Positions 1 to 6,681 of a stretch of 26,548 bases of DNA are shown here, in pieces. The first letter of the stretch is position 1, and each line of letters opens with the position of its first letter. The notes below the pieces were generated by a model that was given only the letters and a program-made list of their open reading frames with translations, was not told the origin of the DNA and did not search any database. Both the position numbers and the translations under genes were made by a program. The DNA lies in the NCBI GenBank assembly GCA_965653225.1, contig CBFGZI010000046.1:1-26548 (forward strand). The letters are read 5' to 3'. This stretch comes from JALZDI01 sp965653225 (lineage in GTDB: Bacteria; Actinomycetota; Actinomycetes; Propionibacteriales; Nocardioidaceae).

Positions 1-2
1 CG

Positions 3-29
3 GTCGCCGAGGTGCTCGTCGAGGGCTGA
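3..29 (+). CDS. Possible 3' tail of a gene entering from the left
   Basis: One frame reads nine codons ending in TGA at 27-29 (tail VAEVLVEG). Codon third positions are all G or C, as in neighbouring genes, and it would converge with the VOC gene that ends at 42. It is too short to assign a function or to prove that it is coding. Confidence 0.25.
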   Translation, partial: VAEVLVEG

Positions 30-41
30 CCGCGCCTCGGG

Positions 42-443
42 TCAGCTGGCCTGGGGCTGCTCGGTGTGGATCAGCTCCCACACGTGCCCGTCGAGGTCCT
101 GGAAGCTGTGCCCGTACATCGGCCCGTCCTCCATCGGCTCCTTCCACGACCTCCCACCGGCCTCGATGGCGCGGCGGACCATGTCGTCGATCTCCGCCCG
201 GCTCCCGGCGGTCAGGCAGGTCAGCACCTCGGTGGTGCGGTGGGCGTCGGCGATCTCGCCGTCGACGAAGTCACGGAACCGGGACCACTCGAGCATCATC
301 ACGAAGATGTTGGCCTCGACGACCATGCAGAGCACGTCCTCGTCGCAGAACTCCGGGTTGAACGCGAAGCCGAGCCTGGTGAAGAACGCCCGCGACCGCG
401 CGACGCTCCTCACCGGCAGGTTGACGAAGATCATCCGCGACAC
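42..443 (-). CDS. VOC-superfamily (glyoxalase/bleomycin-resistance fold) protein
   Basis: This 133-residue protein looks like a single-domain vicinal oxygen chelate protein. It opens with the typical beta strand MIFVNLPV, then a helix with a paired Arg-Ala-Phe-Phe segment (residues 15-24). A second half contains EAGG, and the end GHSFQDLDGHVWELIH is characteristic of the glyoxalase fold, with the closing Glu a likely metal ligand. Members include lactoylglutathione-lyase-like and thiol-transfer enzymes; the substrate cannot be read from sequence. The GTG start at 443 is preferred because AGGAGG lies about six bases upstream; the internal ATG at 434 would be too far from it. It is divergent from the ECF sigma gene, so the two share a 110-base intergenic region. 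Confidence 0.85.
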   Translation of the reverse strand: MSRMIFVNLPVRSVARSRAFFTRLGFAFNPEFCDEDVLCMVVEANIFVMMLEWSRFRDFVDGEIADAHRTTEVLTCLTAGSRAEIDDMVRRAIEAGGRSWKEPMEDGPMYGHSFQDLDGHVWELIHTEQPQAS

Positions 444-516
444 GCCGCCTCCTCGGCTCAGCCCTCCTCCGGTGGGTACGGCTGGGTAGACCCGGCACGG
501 CGCGGGAACTCATCGC

Positions 517-532
517 CGATGACTTTTCATCG
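517..532. promoter_or_regulatory. Dyad in the VOC/sigma intergenic region
   Basis: CGATGA and TCATCG form a perfect 6-bp inverted repeat around a CTTT centre, 21 bases upstream of the ECF sigma start. It could be an operator or a leader hairpin. No regulator is assigned. Confidence 0.3.
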
Positions 533-553
533 TCCCCGCGGTCTGTAAGAGTC

Positions 554-1570
554 ATGACCATGACAGCCCCGGGGGTTGCGGCCGAGCACGAGGCCGACTT
601 CCTGCAGCAGGCCGACCCGTACCGACGCGAGCTCCTCGCGCACTGCTACCGCATGCTCGGGTCGACCCACGACGCGGAGGACCTGGTCCAGGAGACCTAC
701 CTGCGCGCCTGGCGCGCCTACCACAGCTTCGAGGGCAAGTCCTCGCTGCGCACGTGGCTCTACCGCATCGCCACCAACGTGTGCCTGACCGCGCTGGAGA
801 GCCGCAGCAAGCGGCCCCTGCCGACCGGCCTGGGTGCACCGGCGACCAGCCCCGAGGCCCCGCTGGTGGAGCAGCGGGAGGTGCCGTGGCTGGAGCCGGT
901 GCCCGATGCCATGGTGGGCGCCGATGAGAGCGACCCGGCGGCGATCGTGGTCTCCCGGTCGAGCGTGCGGCTGGCCCTGGTGGCGGCGCTGCAGCACCTT
1001 CCCCCACGGCAGCGGGCCGTGCTGATCCTGCGCGACGTGCTGCGGTGGCGGGCCGCCGAGGTGGCCGACGCGCTGCAGACCAGCACCGCGGCGGTCAACA
1101 GCATCCTGCAGCGCGCCCGGGCGCAGCTGAAGGACGCCGGGCTCACCGAGGACAGCGTCACCGAGCCGACCGACCCCGCGCAGCGCGACATGCTCGACCG
1201 CTACGCCCGCGCGCTGGAGGCCAAGGACGTCGCCACCATCGTGCGGCTGCTCAAGCAGGACGCGCTCTGGGAGATGCCCCCCTTCATCGGCTGGTACCAG
1301 GGACCCGAGGACATCGGGCGGCTCATCGATGTGGCCTGCCCGGCCGGGCCCGGCGAGCTGCGGATGCTGCCGACGCGCGCGAACGGCCAGCCGGCGTTCG
1401 CCATGTACTACCTCGTCGACGGCGTGTTCCGGCCCTTCCAGCTGCAGGTGCTCGAGCTCGACGACGACGGCATCGGCCACGTCACCGCGTTCTTCGACGA
1501 GTCGCTGTTCGCCCTGTTCGGGCTGCCCGAGCGTCTCGACGCCGACACCCCGGTCAGCGCCGGCCGGTAA
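554..1570 (+). CDS. ECF RNA polymerase sigma factor with SnoaL-like C-terminal domain (SigG/TIGR02960-like)
   Basis: A 338-residue sigma-70 family protein. Region 2 (about residues 20-85) includes the typical HCYRMLGSTHDAEDLVQET and a WLYRIATNVCL segment. Region 4 (about 135-195) includes LPPRQRAVLILRDV and a helix-turn-helix ending SILQRARAQL. Residues from about 208 to 325 form a SnoaL/NTF2-like domain, with the late segment VTAFFDESLFALFGLP. This architecture is that of the mycobacterial SigG-type ECF group, in which the C-terminal domain replaces a classical anti-sigma factor in controlling activity; no anti-sigma gene is adjacent here. The stop codon overlaps the start of the next gene, so the pair is translationally coupled. 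A second ATG at 560 is a possible alternative start; no strong ribosome binding site separates them. Confidence 0.9.
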   Translation: MTMTAPGVAAEHEADFLQQADPYRRELLAHCYRMLGSTHDAEDLVQETYLRAWRAYHSFEGKSSLRTWLYRIATNVCLTALESRSKRPLPTGLGAPATSPEAPLVEQREVPWLEPVPDAMVGADESDPAAIVVSRSSVRLALVAALQHLPPRQRAVLILRDVLRWRAAEVADALQTSTAAVNSILQRARAQLKDAGLTEDSVTEPTDPAQRDMLDRYARALEAKDVATIVRLLKQDALWEMPPFIGWYQGPEDIGRLIDVACPAGPGELRMLPTRANGQPAFAMYYLVDGVFRPFQLQVLELDDDGIGHVTAFFDESLFALFGLPERLDADTPVSAGR

Positions 1571-2190
1571 TGACGCCGAGCGGTACGGCGACCCCGCTGG
1601 TCGCCAGTGTCTCGCTGCTCGAACGTGCCATCGGGTTCACGCTCGGCAGCCTGCTCCTGGTACGACCGGAGGACCTCAGCAGGCCCACGCCCTGTGACCG
1701 GTGGGACCTGCACGCGCTGCTGGACCACATGAACGACTCGCTGCTCGCGCTCTCGGAGGTCGCCACGGGTCGCGTCGTGTCGCTGGAGCCGGAGCGCACG
1801 CACGAGCACCCGGTGGCCGCGGTGACGAGCCTGCGGGCCCGCGCCTGCCACCTGCTCGGCGACTGGACCCGCGCACAGCCGGCCGCCGGCTCCGGGGAGA
1901 CCGACGCGCTGGTGTCGGTCGGCGGTCTGTCGGTGACCGCCGGCCTGCTCGCGGCGGCCGGCGCGGTCGAGGTCGCCGTGCACGGGTGGGACGTCGCCCG
2001 GGCCTGCGGGCGGCCGCGGACGATCCCCGCGCCGCTGGCCGCGGAGCTGCTGGAGCTGGCGCCGCTGCTGGTGCGCCCGGGGGACCGGCAGTGCCGGTTC
2101 GGCCCGCCGTGCGGAGAGGGTGCGCACGCGGGTGCCGGTGACCGGCTGGTCGCCTTCCTGGGCCGCCACCCGAGCTGGGCGTCTGGCTGA
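1570..2190 (+). CDS. TIGR03086-type DinB/MDMPI-fold metal-binding protein
   Basis: A 206-residue protein with the signature RPTPCDRWDLHALLDHM (residues 38-54) and a later AVHGWDVARACG (137-148). These are typical of actinobacterial TIGR03086/maleylpyruvate-isomerase N-terminal-like proteins, a DinB four-helix bundle. His53 and His138 are likely metal ligands. Family members with known activity use mycothiol, the actinomycete thiol, so a thiol-transfer or detoxification role is plausible but unproven. The ATG at 1570 uses the last base of the sigma gene's TAA, which decides the start and implies coupled translation. It probably acts in the response controlled by that sigma factor. The reading frame stays open upstream inside the sigma gene, but that part is an out-of-frame shadow. 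Confidence 0.85.
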   Translation: MTPSGTATPLVASVSLLERAIGFTLGSLLLVRPEDLSRPTPCDRWDLHALLDHMNDSLLALSEVATGRVVSLEPERTHEHPVAAVTSLRARACHLLGDWTRAQPAAGSGETDALVSVGGLSVTAGLLAAAGAVEVAVHGWDVARACGRPRTIPAPLAAELLELAPLLVRPGDRQCRFGPPCGEGAHAGAGDRLVAFLGRHPSWASG

Positions 2191-2244
2191 GGTGTCCGCG
2201 TCGTCACTCCCGGTACATGACGGGCACAGGCTGACAAAGCACGC

Positions 2245-2258
2245 GTACGACCTCGTAC
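2245..2258. promoter_or_regulatory. GTAC-N6-GTAC dyad just upstream of a small gene
   Basis: GTACGA-CC-TCGTAC is a perfect inverted repeat ending one base before the ATG at 2260. Its position would let a bound protein block transcription or translation start. A second GTAC-N6-GTAC dyad occurs at 3347-3362. Confidence 0.35.
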
Positions 2259-2259
2259 C

Positions 2260-2529
2260 ATGCTGAGGATGCCTCAGCTCAGCGACTCCGAGTTCGAACA
2301 CGCGCGCGAGCACTTCTTCGTACGCTCGGTGCGAGCCGCCGTCGAGGAGACGTACTGGTCCTCCGCCTGGCGGCCCGCCGCCGAGGTGCGCCCGGTGCTG
2401 GCCGCGGCGCTGGAGCGGCGGGGCATCGACCCCGACGCCGAAGCGGTCCAGCGTGGCGCCGACGTGATCAGCCGTGGTCGCAGGCCCGCCGTGCTGCGGT
2501 CGGGCCGGCGCATCCGTGAGACCCGCTGA
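2260..2529 (+). CDS. Small hypothetical protein
   Basis: An 89-residue, charged, soluble protein that I do not recognise. It has a helical N-terminal half (SDSEFEHAREHFFVRSVRAA), a central WSSAWRPAAEV, and a basic tail rich in Arg (SRGRRPAVLRSGRRIRETR). Codon use matches neighbours with strong GC3, and no longer ORF competes. No clear ribosome binding site precedes ATG 2260; the in-frame ATG at 2269 is a possible start, although its GAGG is too close. It converges on the GAF-ANTAR gene. Confidence 0.6.
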   Translation: MLRMPQLSDSEFEHAREHFFVRSVRAAVEETYWSSAWRPAAEVRPVLAAALERRGIDPDAEAVQRGADVISRGRRPAVLRSGRRIRETR

Positions 2530-2549
2530 GTCCCTCTACACGCAGGTGG

Positions 2550-3272
2550 CTACCGCTTGGGCAGGGCCTCCGGCTGCAGATGGCCGTCCCTGACCGCCGC
2601 GGCCACATCGGCCAGCCGGCGGTTGTTCCGCCGGGCATAGGACCGCATCAGCTCGAACGCCTCGTCCATCTCCGTGTGGAGCCGCCCCGCCACCAGGCCC
2701 TTCGCCTGCTCGATGTTGACCCGCGTGTCCAGCGCGGTCTGCAGCTGCTGGGCGAGCGTCTCCCGGCGGCGCACCAGCTGGCCCTGCATGAGCGCGATGG
2801 TGGCGACGTCGGTCAGCGCCTGTGCGATCGGCAGGCGTTCGGTCTGCATCACCTGCCCGTTCTCGGAGCTGAACAGGTTCATCACGCCGATGACCTCGTT
2901 CCGCACCCTCATCGGCACCGCATGCACGCTGGTGTAGCCCGCGGCGACGGCCGCCGGGGCGAAGCGGGGCCATCGATGCGCCGCGGACTCCAGGTCGGTC
3001 GCGCTGACCTGCACGCCTTCCCGGAAGCAGTCGAGGCAGGGCCCCTCGGCGCTCTGCAGCTGGTACAGCTCCAGCAGCCGAGCCCGCTCGGTGGAGGTCA
3101 CGGCCACCTTCAGCGCGCCGCTCTGGTCGGCCAGCAGCAGCCCCGCGGCGGCGGCGCCGAGAAGCTCCACGGACCGGTTGGCCAGCACCTGGAGCAGCTC
3201 CACCACGTCGAAGTCGTCGACGAGCTTGTCGGCCAGCTGCACGAAGGCACCGACCAGTTCCTCGGTCTTCAT
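2550..3272 (-). CDS. GAF and ANTAR domain RNA-binding regulator
   Basis: A 240-residue cytoplasmic regulator. Residues about 15-165 form a GAF sensor domain, with GPCLDCFREG, a VPMRVRNEVIGVMNLF strand pair and a downstream helix. Residues about 170-228 form the ANTAR domain: LQTALDTRVNIEQAKGLVAG, then HTEMDEAFELMRSYARRNNRRL. ANTAR proteins bind paired RNA hairpins and prevent transcription termination. The GAF domain presumably senses a small ligand or redox state; the CLDC pair might be redox-active, which is inference. The ATG is preceded by AGAGGTGA at good spacing. No kinase partner is adjacent. Confidence 0.9.
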   Translation of the reverse strand: MKTEELVGAFVQLADKLVDDFDVVELLQVLANRSVELLGAAAAGLLLADQSGALKVAVTSTERARLLELYQLQSAEGPCLDCFREGVQVSATDLESAAHRWPRFAPAAVAAGYTSVHAVPMRVRNEVIGVMNLFSSENGQVMQTERLPIAQALTDVATIALMQGQLVRRRETLAQQLQTALDTRVNIEQAKGLVAGRLHTEMDEAFELMRSYARRNNRRLADVAAAVRDGHLQPEALPKR

Positions 3273-3307
3273 GCCGAATCACCTCTGTGGTCACCACGCT
3301 ACGCCCT

Positions 3308-3323
3308 GTCCAGTTCCCTGGAC
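3308..3323 (-). promoter_or_regulatory. Leader hairpin upstream of the GAF-ANTAR gene
   Basis: GTCCAG and CTGGAC form a perfect 6-bp stem around four bases, 36 bases upstream of the ANTAR-gene start. It may be part of the leader RNA. A canonical ANTAR target would be two hairpins with hexanucleotide loops, and this is not one. Confidence 0.3.
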
Positions 3324-3346
3324 CGCCTCGGGCATGCGGGGGCCGC

Positions 3347-3362
3347 GGTACTTGGAAGTACC
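3347..3362. promoter_or_regulatory. GTAC-N6-GTAC dyad between coiled-coil gene and ANTAR gene
   Basis: GGTACTT-GG-AAGTACC is a perfect 7-bp inverted repeat with a two-base centre. That centre is too tight for an RNA hairpin, so a DNA operator is more likely. It lies three bases past the stop of the coiled-coil gene and about 75 bases upstream of the ANTAR start. Confidence 0.35.
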
Positions 3363-3364
3363 AG

Positions 3365-4246
3365 TCAGCGGGCCTCGTCGGCCAGGTCCGCCAGCTTGGC
3401 CGACGCCTGCTGCTGCGCCTCCTCGGCCTGTCGCAGCGCCCGCTCGGCGCGCTTCACCCGCTCCCGGGCGGTGCGTTCCGCCTGGGCGGCGGTCCGGGCG
3501 TCCTGCTGGGCGGTGTCGAGCTCGGCACGCAGCCGCTCCACCCGCCGGTCGGCCTGCTCTCGCGAGGCCGTCGCGTCCTCCTCCGCCTGCGCCGCTGACT
3601 CGTGGTCGGACCGCGCGGTCCGCAGCCGCTCCTCGGCGTCGGCAACGGCGCGCTCGGCGCTCTCCCGGCGGCGCGTCGCGAGGTCGGCGACCTGTGCCTT
3701 GTCGGTGGCCCCACCTCGGGCCGGCCGCTTGCGGGCCGTACGGCGGGACGCGGACGTCGCCTGCCCGGCCATCGGCTCGCCGAAGCCGGCGTACTCGGTC
3801 GCGTGCGCGAGCCGCCCGGACAGCACGGTCTCGGCGACGTCGGGGTCGGCCAGGCTGGCCTCCAGCGTGCGCTGGACCTCCCCGGCCACCGCGTCGGTCA
3901 CCTTCGTGCCGTGCTGGGCACCCAGCCTGCGTGCCTCCTGCACCAGTGCGTGCACGAGCTGGTGCCGCTGGCGGGTCAGCGCCCGCAGCTCCTCACCGCT
4001 GATGTTCGCCGTCGCCTCGCGCAGCTCGCGGCCCAGGTCGATCAGCGGTTCGAGCTGGTCGCCGAGCTGCCGGGCGAGCTGGTTGACCAGCCAGGCGGAC
4101 GTGGTCGGCTTGTCCAGCGCCTTGATCTGCTCGGCGAGCTCGCGGTCACCGTCGCTGCGGGCCTGCTTGGCCCGCTCGTTGCGCGTGCTGGTGAACTCCC
4201 CGGGCTGCAGGGCGTAGAGCTCGTCGGTCACGGAGTCGAGGTCCAC
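3365..4246 (-). CDS. Coiled-coil hypothetical protein
   Basis: A 293-residue soluble protein of unknown function. The N-terminal half (about 1-150) is a helical domain with LQPGEFTSTRNERAKQAR and TTSAWLVNQLARQ. A basic linker follows (SASRRTARKRPARG), then residues about 175-293 form a long coiled coil rich in Ala, Glu, Arg and Gln (ESAERAVADAEERLRTARSD). The linker could bind nucleic acid. The start is GTG at 4246, with no convincing ribosome binding site. It begins 37 bases after the first NlpC/P60 gene on the same strand, so it probably lies downstream of the same riboswitch-controlled transcript. Confidence 0.75.
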   Translation of the reverse strand: MDLDSVTDELYALQPGEFTSTRNERAKQARSDGDRELAEQIKALDKPTTSAWLVNQLARQLGDQLEPLIDLGRELREATANISGEELRALTRQRHQLVHALVQEARRLGAQHGTKVTDAVAGEVQRTLEASLADPDVAETVLSGRLAHATEYAGFGEPMAGQATSASRRTARKRPARGGATDKAQVADLATRRRESAERAVADAEERLRTARSDHESAAQAEEDATASREQADRRVERLRAELDTAQQDARTAAQAERTARERVKRAERALRQAEEAQQQASAKLADLADEAR

Positions 4247-4283
4247 CGGACCATTCTGACCGGGCTGCGGCGGGGGAGTCGCG

Positions 4284-4766
4284 TCAGCGGCGCCGGAGCG
4301 TCGCGGCGAACCAGCGCCGGGTCCACACCGGCGCGGCGTGCACGTGGCCGCCGGGACGCGGCGCGTGCAGCACCCTGCGATGACCGTGGCCGTTCCAGCC
4401 CACGAACATGCCGACGTGGTAGACGCCTCCGCCGTCGTAGAAGAACATCAGGTCGCCCTTGCGCATGTGCTTCTTCACGATGTGCCGGGCGCGCCGAGCC
4501 TGCCTGCCCGACGTACGCGGCATGAACAGCCCGGCGCGGCCGTAGGAGAACTGGATGAGCCCGGAGCAGTCGAACGCCCCCGGGCCGTTGGCGCCGTACC
4601 GGTACGGGTCGCCCTTCTGGTTGCGGGCCACCTCGAGGGCGTGGTGGATCTTGCGTTGGCGCAACGAAGCGCTGGCCGGAGAGGCCAGCGAGACGGCGAA
4701 CACGAGCGCGAGCAGCACGGCTAAGGGCAGCGCGAAGTAGCGCTGCCCGCGAATGGACGCAGGCAT
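4284..4766 (-). CDS. Secreted NlpC/P60 peptidoglycan hydrolase (copy 1)
   Basis: A 160-residue exported cysteine peptidase expected to cut peptide bonds in peptidoglycan. Residues 1-34 are a signal peptide with probable cleavage after ASA. The NlpC/P60 domain spans about 41-160. Catalytic Cys67 sits in FDCSGL, His117 in VYHVGMF and the third residue His134 in HAPRPG. It is the minimal catalytic domain without SH3, LysM or coiled-coil targeting modules. ATG 4766 is chosen because GGAAGGGA lies just upstream; the earlier in-frame GTG at 4784 lies inside the riboswitch P1 helix. It is a close paralogue of the gene at 6682-7173, and both are governed by their own c-di-AMP riboswitch. Confidence 0.93.
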   Translation of the reverse strand: MPASIRGQRYFALPLAVLLALVFAVSLASPASASLRQRKIHHALEVARNQKGDPYRYGANGPGAFDCSGLIQFSYGRAGLFMPRTSGRQARRARHIVKKHMRKGDLMFFYDGGGVYHVGMFVGWNGHGHRRVLHAPRPGGHVHAAPVWTRRWFAATLRRR

Positions 4767-4779
4767 GCGGAAGTCCCTT

Positions 4780-4968
4780 CCCACGCCTGTGAGGTGAGCT
4801 GTCGGGTTCGAGCGGAAGGTGCTCGGCCGCCGGGAGGCGACTTAACCCCGAGCGTCACGCTGCCGATGGTTCCGGAGACGCGGCGCGGGAAGGTGGGTCC
4901 CCCACTCCTGCCCAATGAGATTCACATGGAGGGGCCGTGCCCGGGCGGGCAGGGTTCGGCGTGCCCGG
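4780..4968 (-). promoter_or_regulatory. c-di-AMP riboswitch (ydaO/yuaA class), copy 1
   Basis: The minus strand carries the conserved ydaO blocks in order: GCCGAACCCTGCCCG, GGGCAGGAGTGGGGGACCCA, GGGGTTAAGTCG, GCTCGAACCCGACAGCTCAC, then GGCGTGGGAAGGG. The 5' CACGCC (4963-4958) pairs with 3' GGCGTG (4787-4782) to make P1. The class binds two c-di-AMP molecules and normally turns expression off. In actinobacteria it is known upstream of cell-wall hydrolase and resuscitation-promoting genes. After P1, GGAAG-GGA-CTTCC can fold over the ribosome binding site, suggesting translational control. No intrinsic terminator is visible between P1 and the gene. Confidence 0.92.
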
Positions 4969-4993
4969 AACGGCTTTTCAGTTGGCGAAACGG

Positions 4994-5023
4994 ACCATAA
5001 GCAGTCTTTCCCGCCAGGCTCAA
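4994..5023 (-). promoter_or_regulatory. Candidate promoter for riboswitch/NlpC copy 1, in an otherwise empty gap
   Basis: On the minus strand TTGAGC, an 18-base spacer and TATGGT resemble a vegetative promoter, placing the start shortly before the riboswitch. The surrounding gap (4969-5289) holds no other supported gene. A 63-codon frame at 5102-5293 overlaps the next gene's start, but its weak GC3 argues against coding. Confidence 0.35.
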
Positions 5024-5289
5024 GTTGGCTCAGAACCCGTTCTAGAGCAGGAAAATGGACATCTCGGCATCTCTGCCGCATACCCCGCAAGGGGGTGTGT
5101 GATGTGTCTCTCAATACGCCGACCCAAGTTGCCCGGTGGGCGGCGCCGCTCGGTGGTCCCGGGACCTACGTCGGGATTGTCTGCACCCGCGCAAGCACCG
5201 ACTCTTGAGGCACGACACATGATCAGCTCTGCGCCGACGCCGCACGCGGCTGCAGGGCTTGGGGCGCACCACCGAAAAGGGGCCAAGAC

Positions 5290-5715
5290 GTGAGGCAGCT
5301 ACAGGCGCATGATGCGCGTACAGATCCGGACGACCAGGACGGCGGGATCGACCCCCGCTGGAACCTGACCTATGAGTTCACCTCGGCATCGACCCGCCGT
5401 GACGGCGCGCACGTGCTGTCGCTGTCGGTCACGGTCGACGAGTACCCCGCGACGCCGCACGCGCTCCGGGACCTCGTACGCCGGTACGGGCCGCGCCTGC
5501 GCCAGGAGTGGCTCGAGCGCCGGCTGCCGGCAGGTGACCTGTACCACCTGGTGCACCGTCCAGGCGACCTGGGGCCGACCGAGAGCCAGCGCATCCACCG
5601 CGGCGACCAGGCGTCCGCGCTCGCGCGCGAGGAGGGCGGCGTCCCGGTCGTCGTCGTGCTGGCCAACACGCCGCTCGAGCCGCGCTACGTCGTCTCGCGC
5701 GTGCGCTTCGGCTGA
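5290..5715 (+). CDS. Hypothetical protein between the two NlpC units
   Basis: A 141-residue soluble protein not recognised. It begins with an acidic, disordered stretch (HDARTDPDDQDGGIDPRWN) followed by alternating strands (LTYEFTSAS, AHVLSLSVTVDEYPATPHAL), a helix LRDLVRRYGPRLRQEWLERR, and a final strand pair VPVVVVLANTP and PRYVVSRVRFG. This mixed alpha-beta layout suggests one compact domain. GTG 5290 is supported by AAAAGGGG about eight bases upstream. It is on the opposite strand to both flanking hydrolase units and so is not part of either transcript. Confidence 0.7.
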   Translation: MRQLQAHDARTDPDDQDGGIDPRWNLTYEFTSASTRRDGAHVLSLSVTVDEYPATPHALRDLVRRYGPRLRQEWLERRLPAGDLYHLVHRPGDLGPTESQRIHRGDQASALAREEGGVPVVVVLANTPLEPRYVVSRVRFG

Positions 5716-5743
5716 GGACGTTCTCGCCGCCTGACGACGCGCT

Positions 5744-5760
5744 CGGACGCCTAGCGTCCG
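5744..5760. terminator. Hairpin at the convergent 3' ends of the hypothetical gene and the dehalogenase
   Basis: CGGACGC-CTA-GCGTCCG is a perfect 7-bp stem whose three-base loop is exactly the dehalogenase TAG stop codon (minus strand, 5751-5753). There is no T-run. It is a likely transcript-end or stability hairpin serving both strands. Confidence 0.45.
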
Positions 5761-6659
5761 GACATGAACCGCGCGACCTCCTGCCCGAGGCGCTCGCCGG
5801 CGTCCTCCTGCAGGAAGTGGCCCGCGCCCTCCAGCGTCGGGTGGTCGAGACCCTCGGCTCCCGGAACCGCGCGCCGCAGGACCGGCGCCATCCCCCCGGT
5901 GATCGGGTCGCCGTCGCTGAACGCGACCAGGAAGGGCTTGCGCCACTCCGTCAGCCTCGCCCAGGCGGCCCGGTTGGCCTCGGCCGCGGGGTCGTCCGGC
6001 GCCGTCGGCACGATGGTGGGCATCGCCCGTGGGCCCGCCATGTACGACTGGTCGGGGAACGGCGCGTCGTAGGCGGCCAGCACGTCGTCGGTCAGCGGCC
6101 GCCGGCACCCGGACTGCACGAAGCGGCTCACGTCGAGCGTGTCGGCGCCCTGCACCGCGTGCCGGAACTGCCACCAGATCTCCGGCATCTGCTGGTCGCC
6201 GGTGGGCAGGCCGGTGTTCGCCGCGACCACGCGGGCGAACCGGTCGGGGTGCTCGGCGACGAGCCGCAGCCCGATCAGGCCGCCCCAGTCCTGGCCGACG
6301 AGCGTGACGTCACGTAGGTCCAGGGCGTCGAAGACCAGGACTCGGACCCACTCCACGTGCCGCGCGTAGCTGTGGTGCGCAGGGTCGGTCGGCTTGTCCG
6401 AACGACCGAAGCCGACCAGGTCCGGCGCCACCGAACGTACGCCGGCGTCGGCCAGCACCCGCATCACGTGCCGGTACAGGAACGACCAGCTCGGCTCGCC
6501 GTGCAGCAGCAGGGCGACCGGACCGTCGGCGGGACCGGACTCGACGTAGGCCATCCGGATCTTGTCGCCGTCGCCGTCCGGCACGTCCACGAACCGTGGC
6601 TCGTACGGGAAGTCCGGCAGGTCGTCGAAGCGGTCCGGTGGTGTCCTCAGCGCACGCAT
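5751..6659 (-). CDS. Haloalkane dehalogenase (alpha/beta hydrolase)
   Basis: A 302-residue enzyme predicted to hydrolyse carbon-halogen bonds of haloalkanes to alcohol and halide (EC 3.8.1.5). HGEPSW (53-58) is the family's oxyanion motif. The nucleophile Asp124 lies in GQDWGG, and the adjacent Trp125 is the halide-binding residue typical of dehalogenases rather than epoxide hydrolases. Asp251 in SDGDPIT is the likely acid and His281 in GAGHFLQED the base. The cap domain covers about 150-225. Length and N-terminus (MRALRTPPDRFDDLPDFPYEP) fit the family, so the ATG at 6659 is chosen over longer in-frame starts, although its ribosome binding site is weak. It starts 22 bases after the NlpC copy 2 stop on the same strand, so it is probably co-transcribed behind the second riboswitch. 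Confidence 0.92.
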   Translation of the reverse strand: MRALRTPPDRFDDLPDFPYEPRFVDVPDGDGDKIRMAYVESGPADGPVALLLHGEPSWSFLYRHVMRVLADAGVRSVAPDLVGFGRSDKPTDPAHHSYARHVEWVRVLVFDALDLRDVTLVGQDWGGLIGLRLVAEHPDRFARVVAANTGLPTGDQQMPEIWWQFRHAVQGADTLDVSRFVQSGCRRPLTDDVLAAYDAPFPDQSYMAGPRAMPTIVPTAPDDPAAEANRAAWARLTEWRKPFLVAFSDGDPITGGMAPVLRRAVPGAEGLDHPTLEGAGHFLQEDAGERLGQEVARFMSGR

Positions 6660-6681
6660 GCGCCCACTGTGCCAGTACGGC

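Noticed and set aside
470..490. GGGTAC and GGGTAG upstream of the ECF sigma gene as stress promoters
   Set aside because: No GNTT at the proper distance; isolated GGGTA is expected by chance at this base composition.
4767..4784. Upstream GTG start for NlpC copy 1 (and the longer in-frame starts for copy 2)
   Set aside because: They fall in or across riboswitch P1 and the ribosome binding site; the ATG after GGAAGGGA gives a proper signal peptide.
5102..5293. A 63-codon frame with a GGGGGTG upstream and a GTGA overlap with the gene at 5290
   Set aside because: Third-position GC is about two thirds, far below neighbouring genes, and the protein is low-complexity. The overlap alone is not enough.
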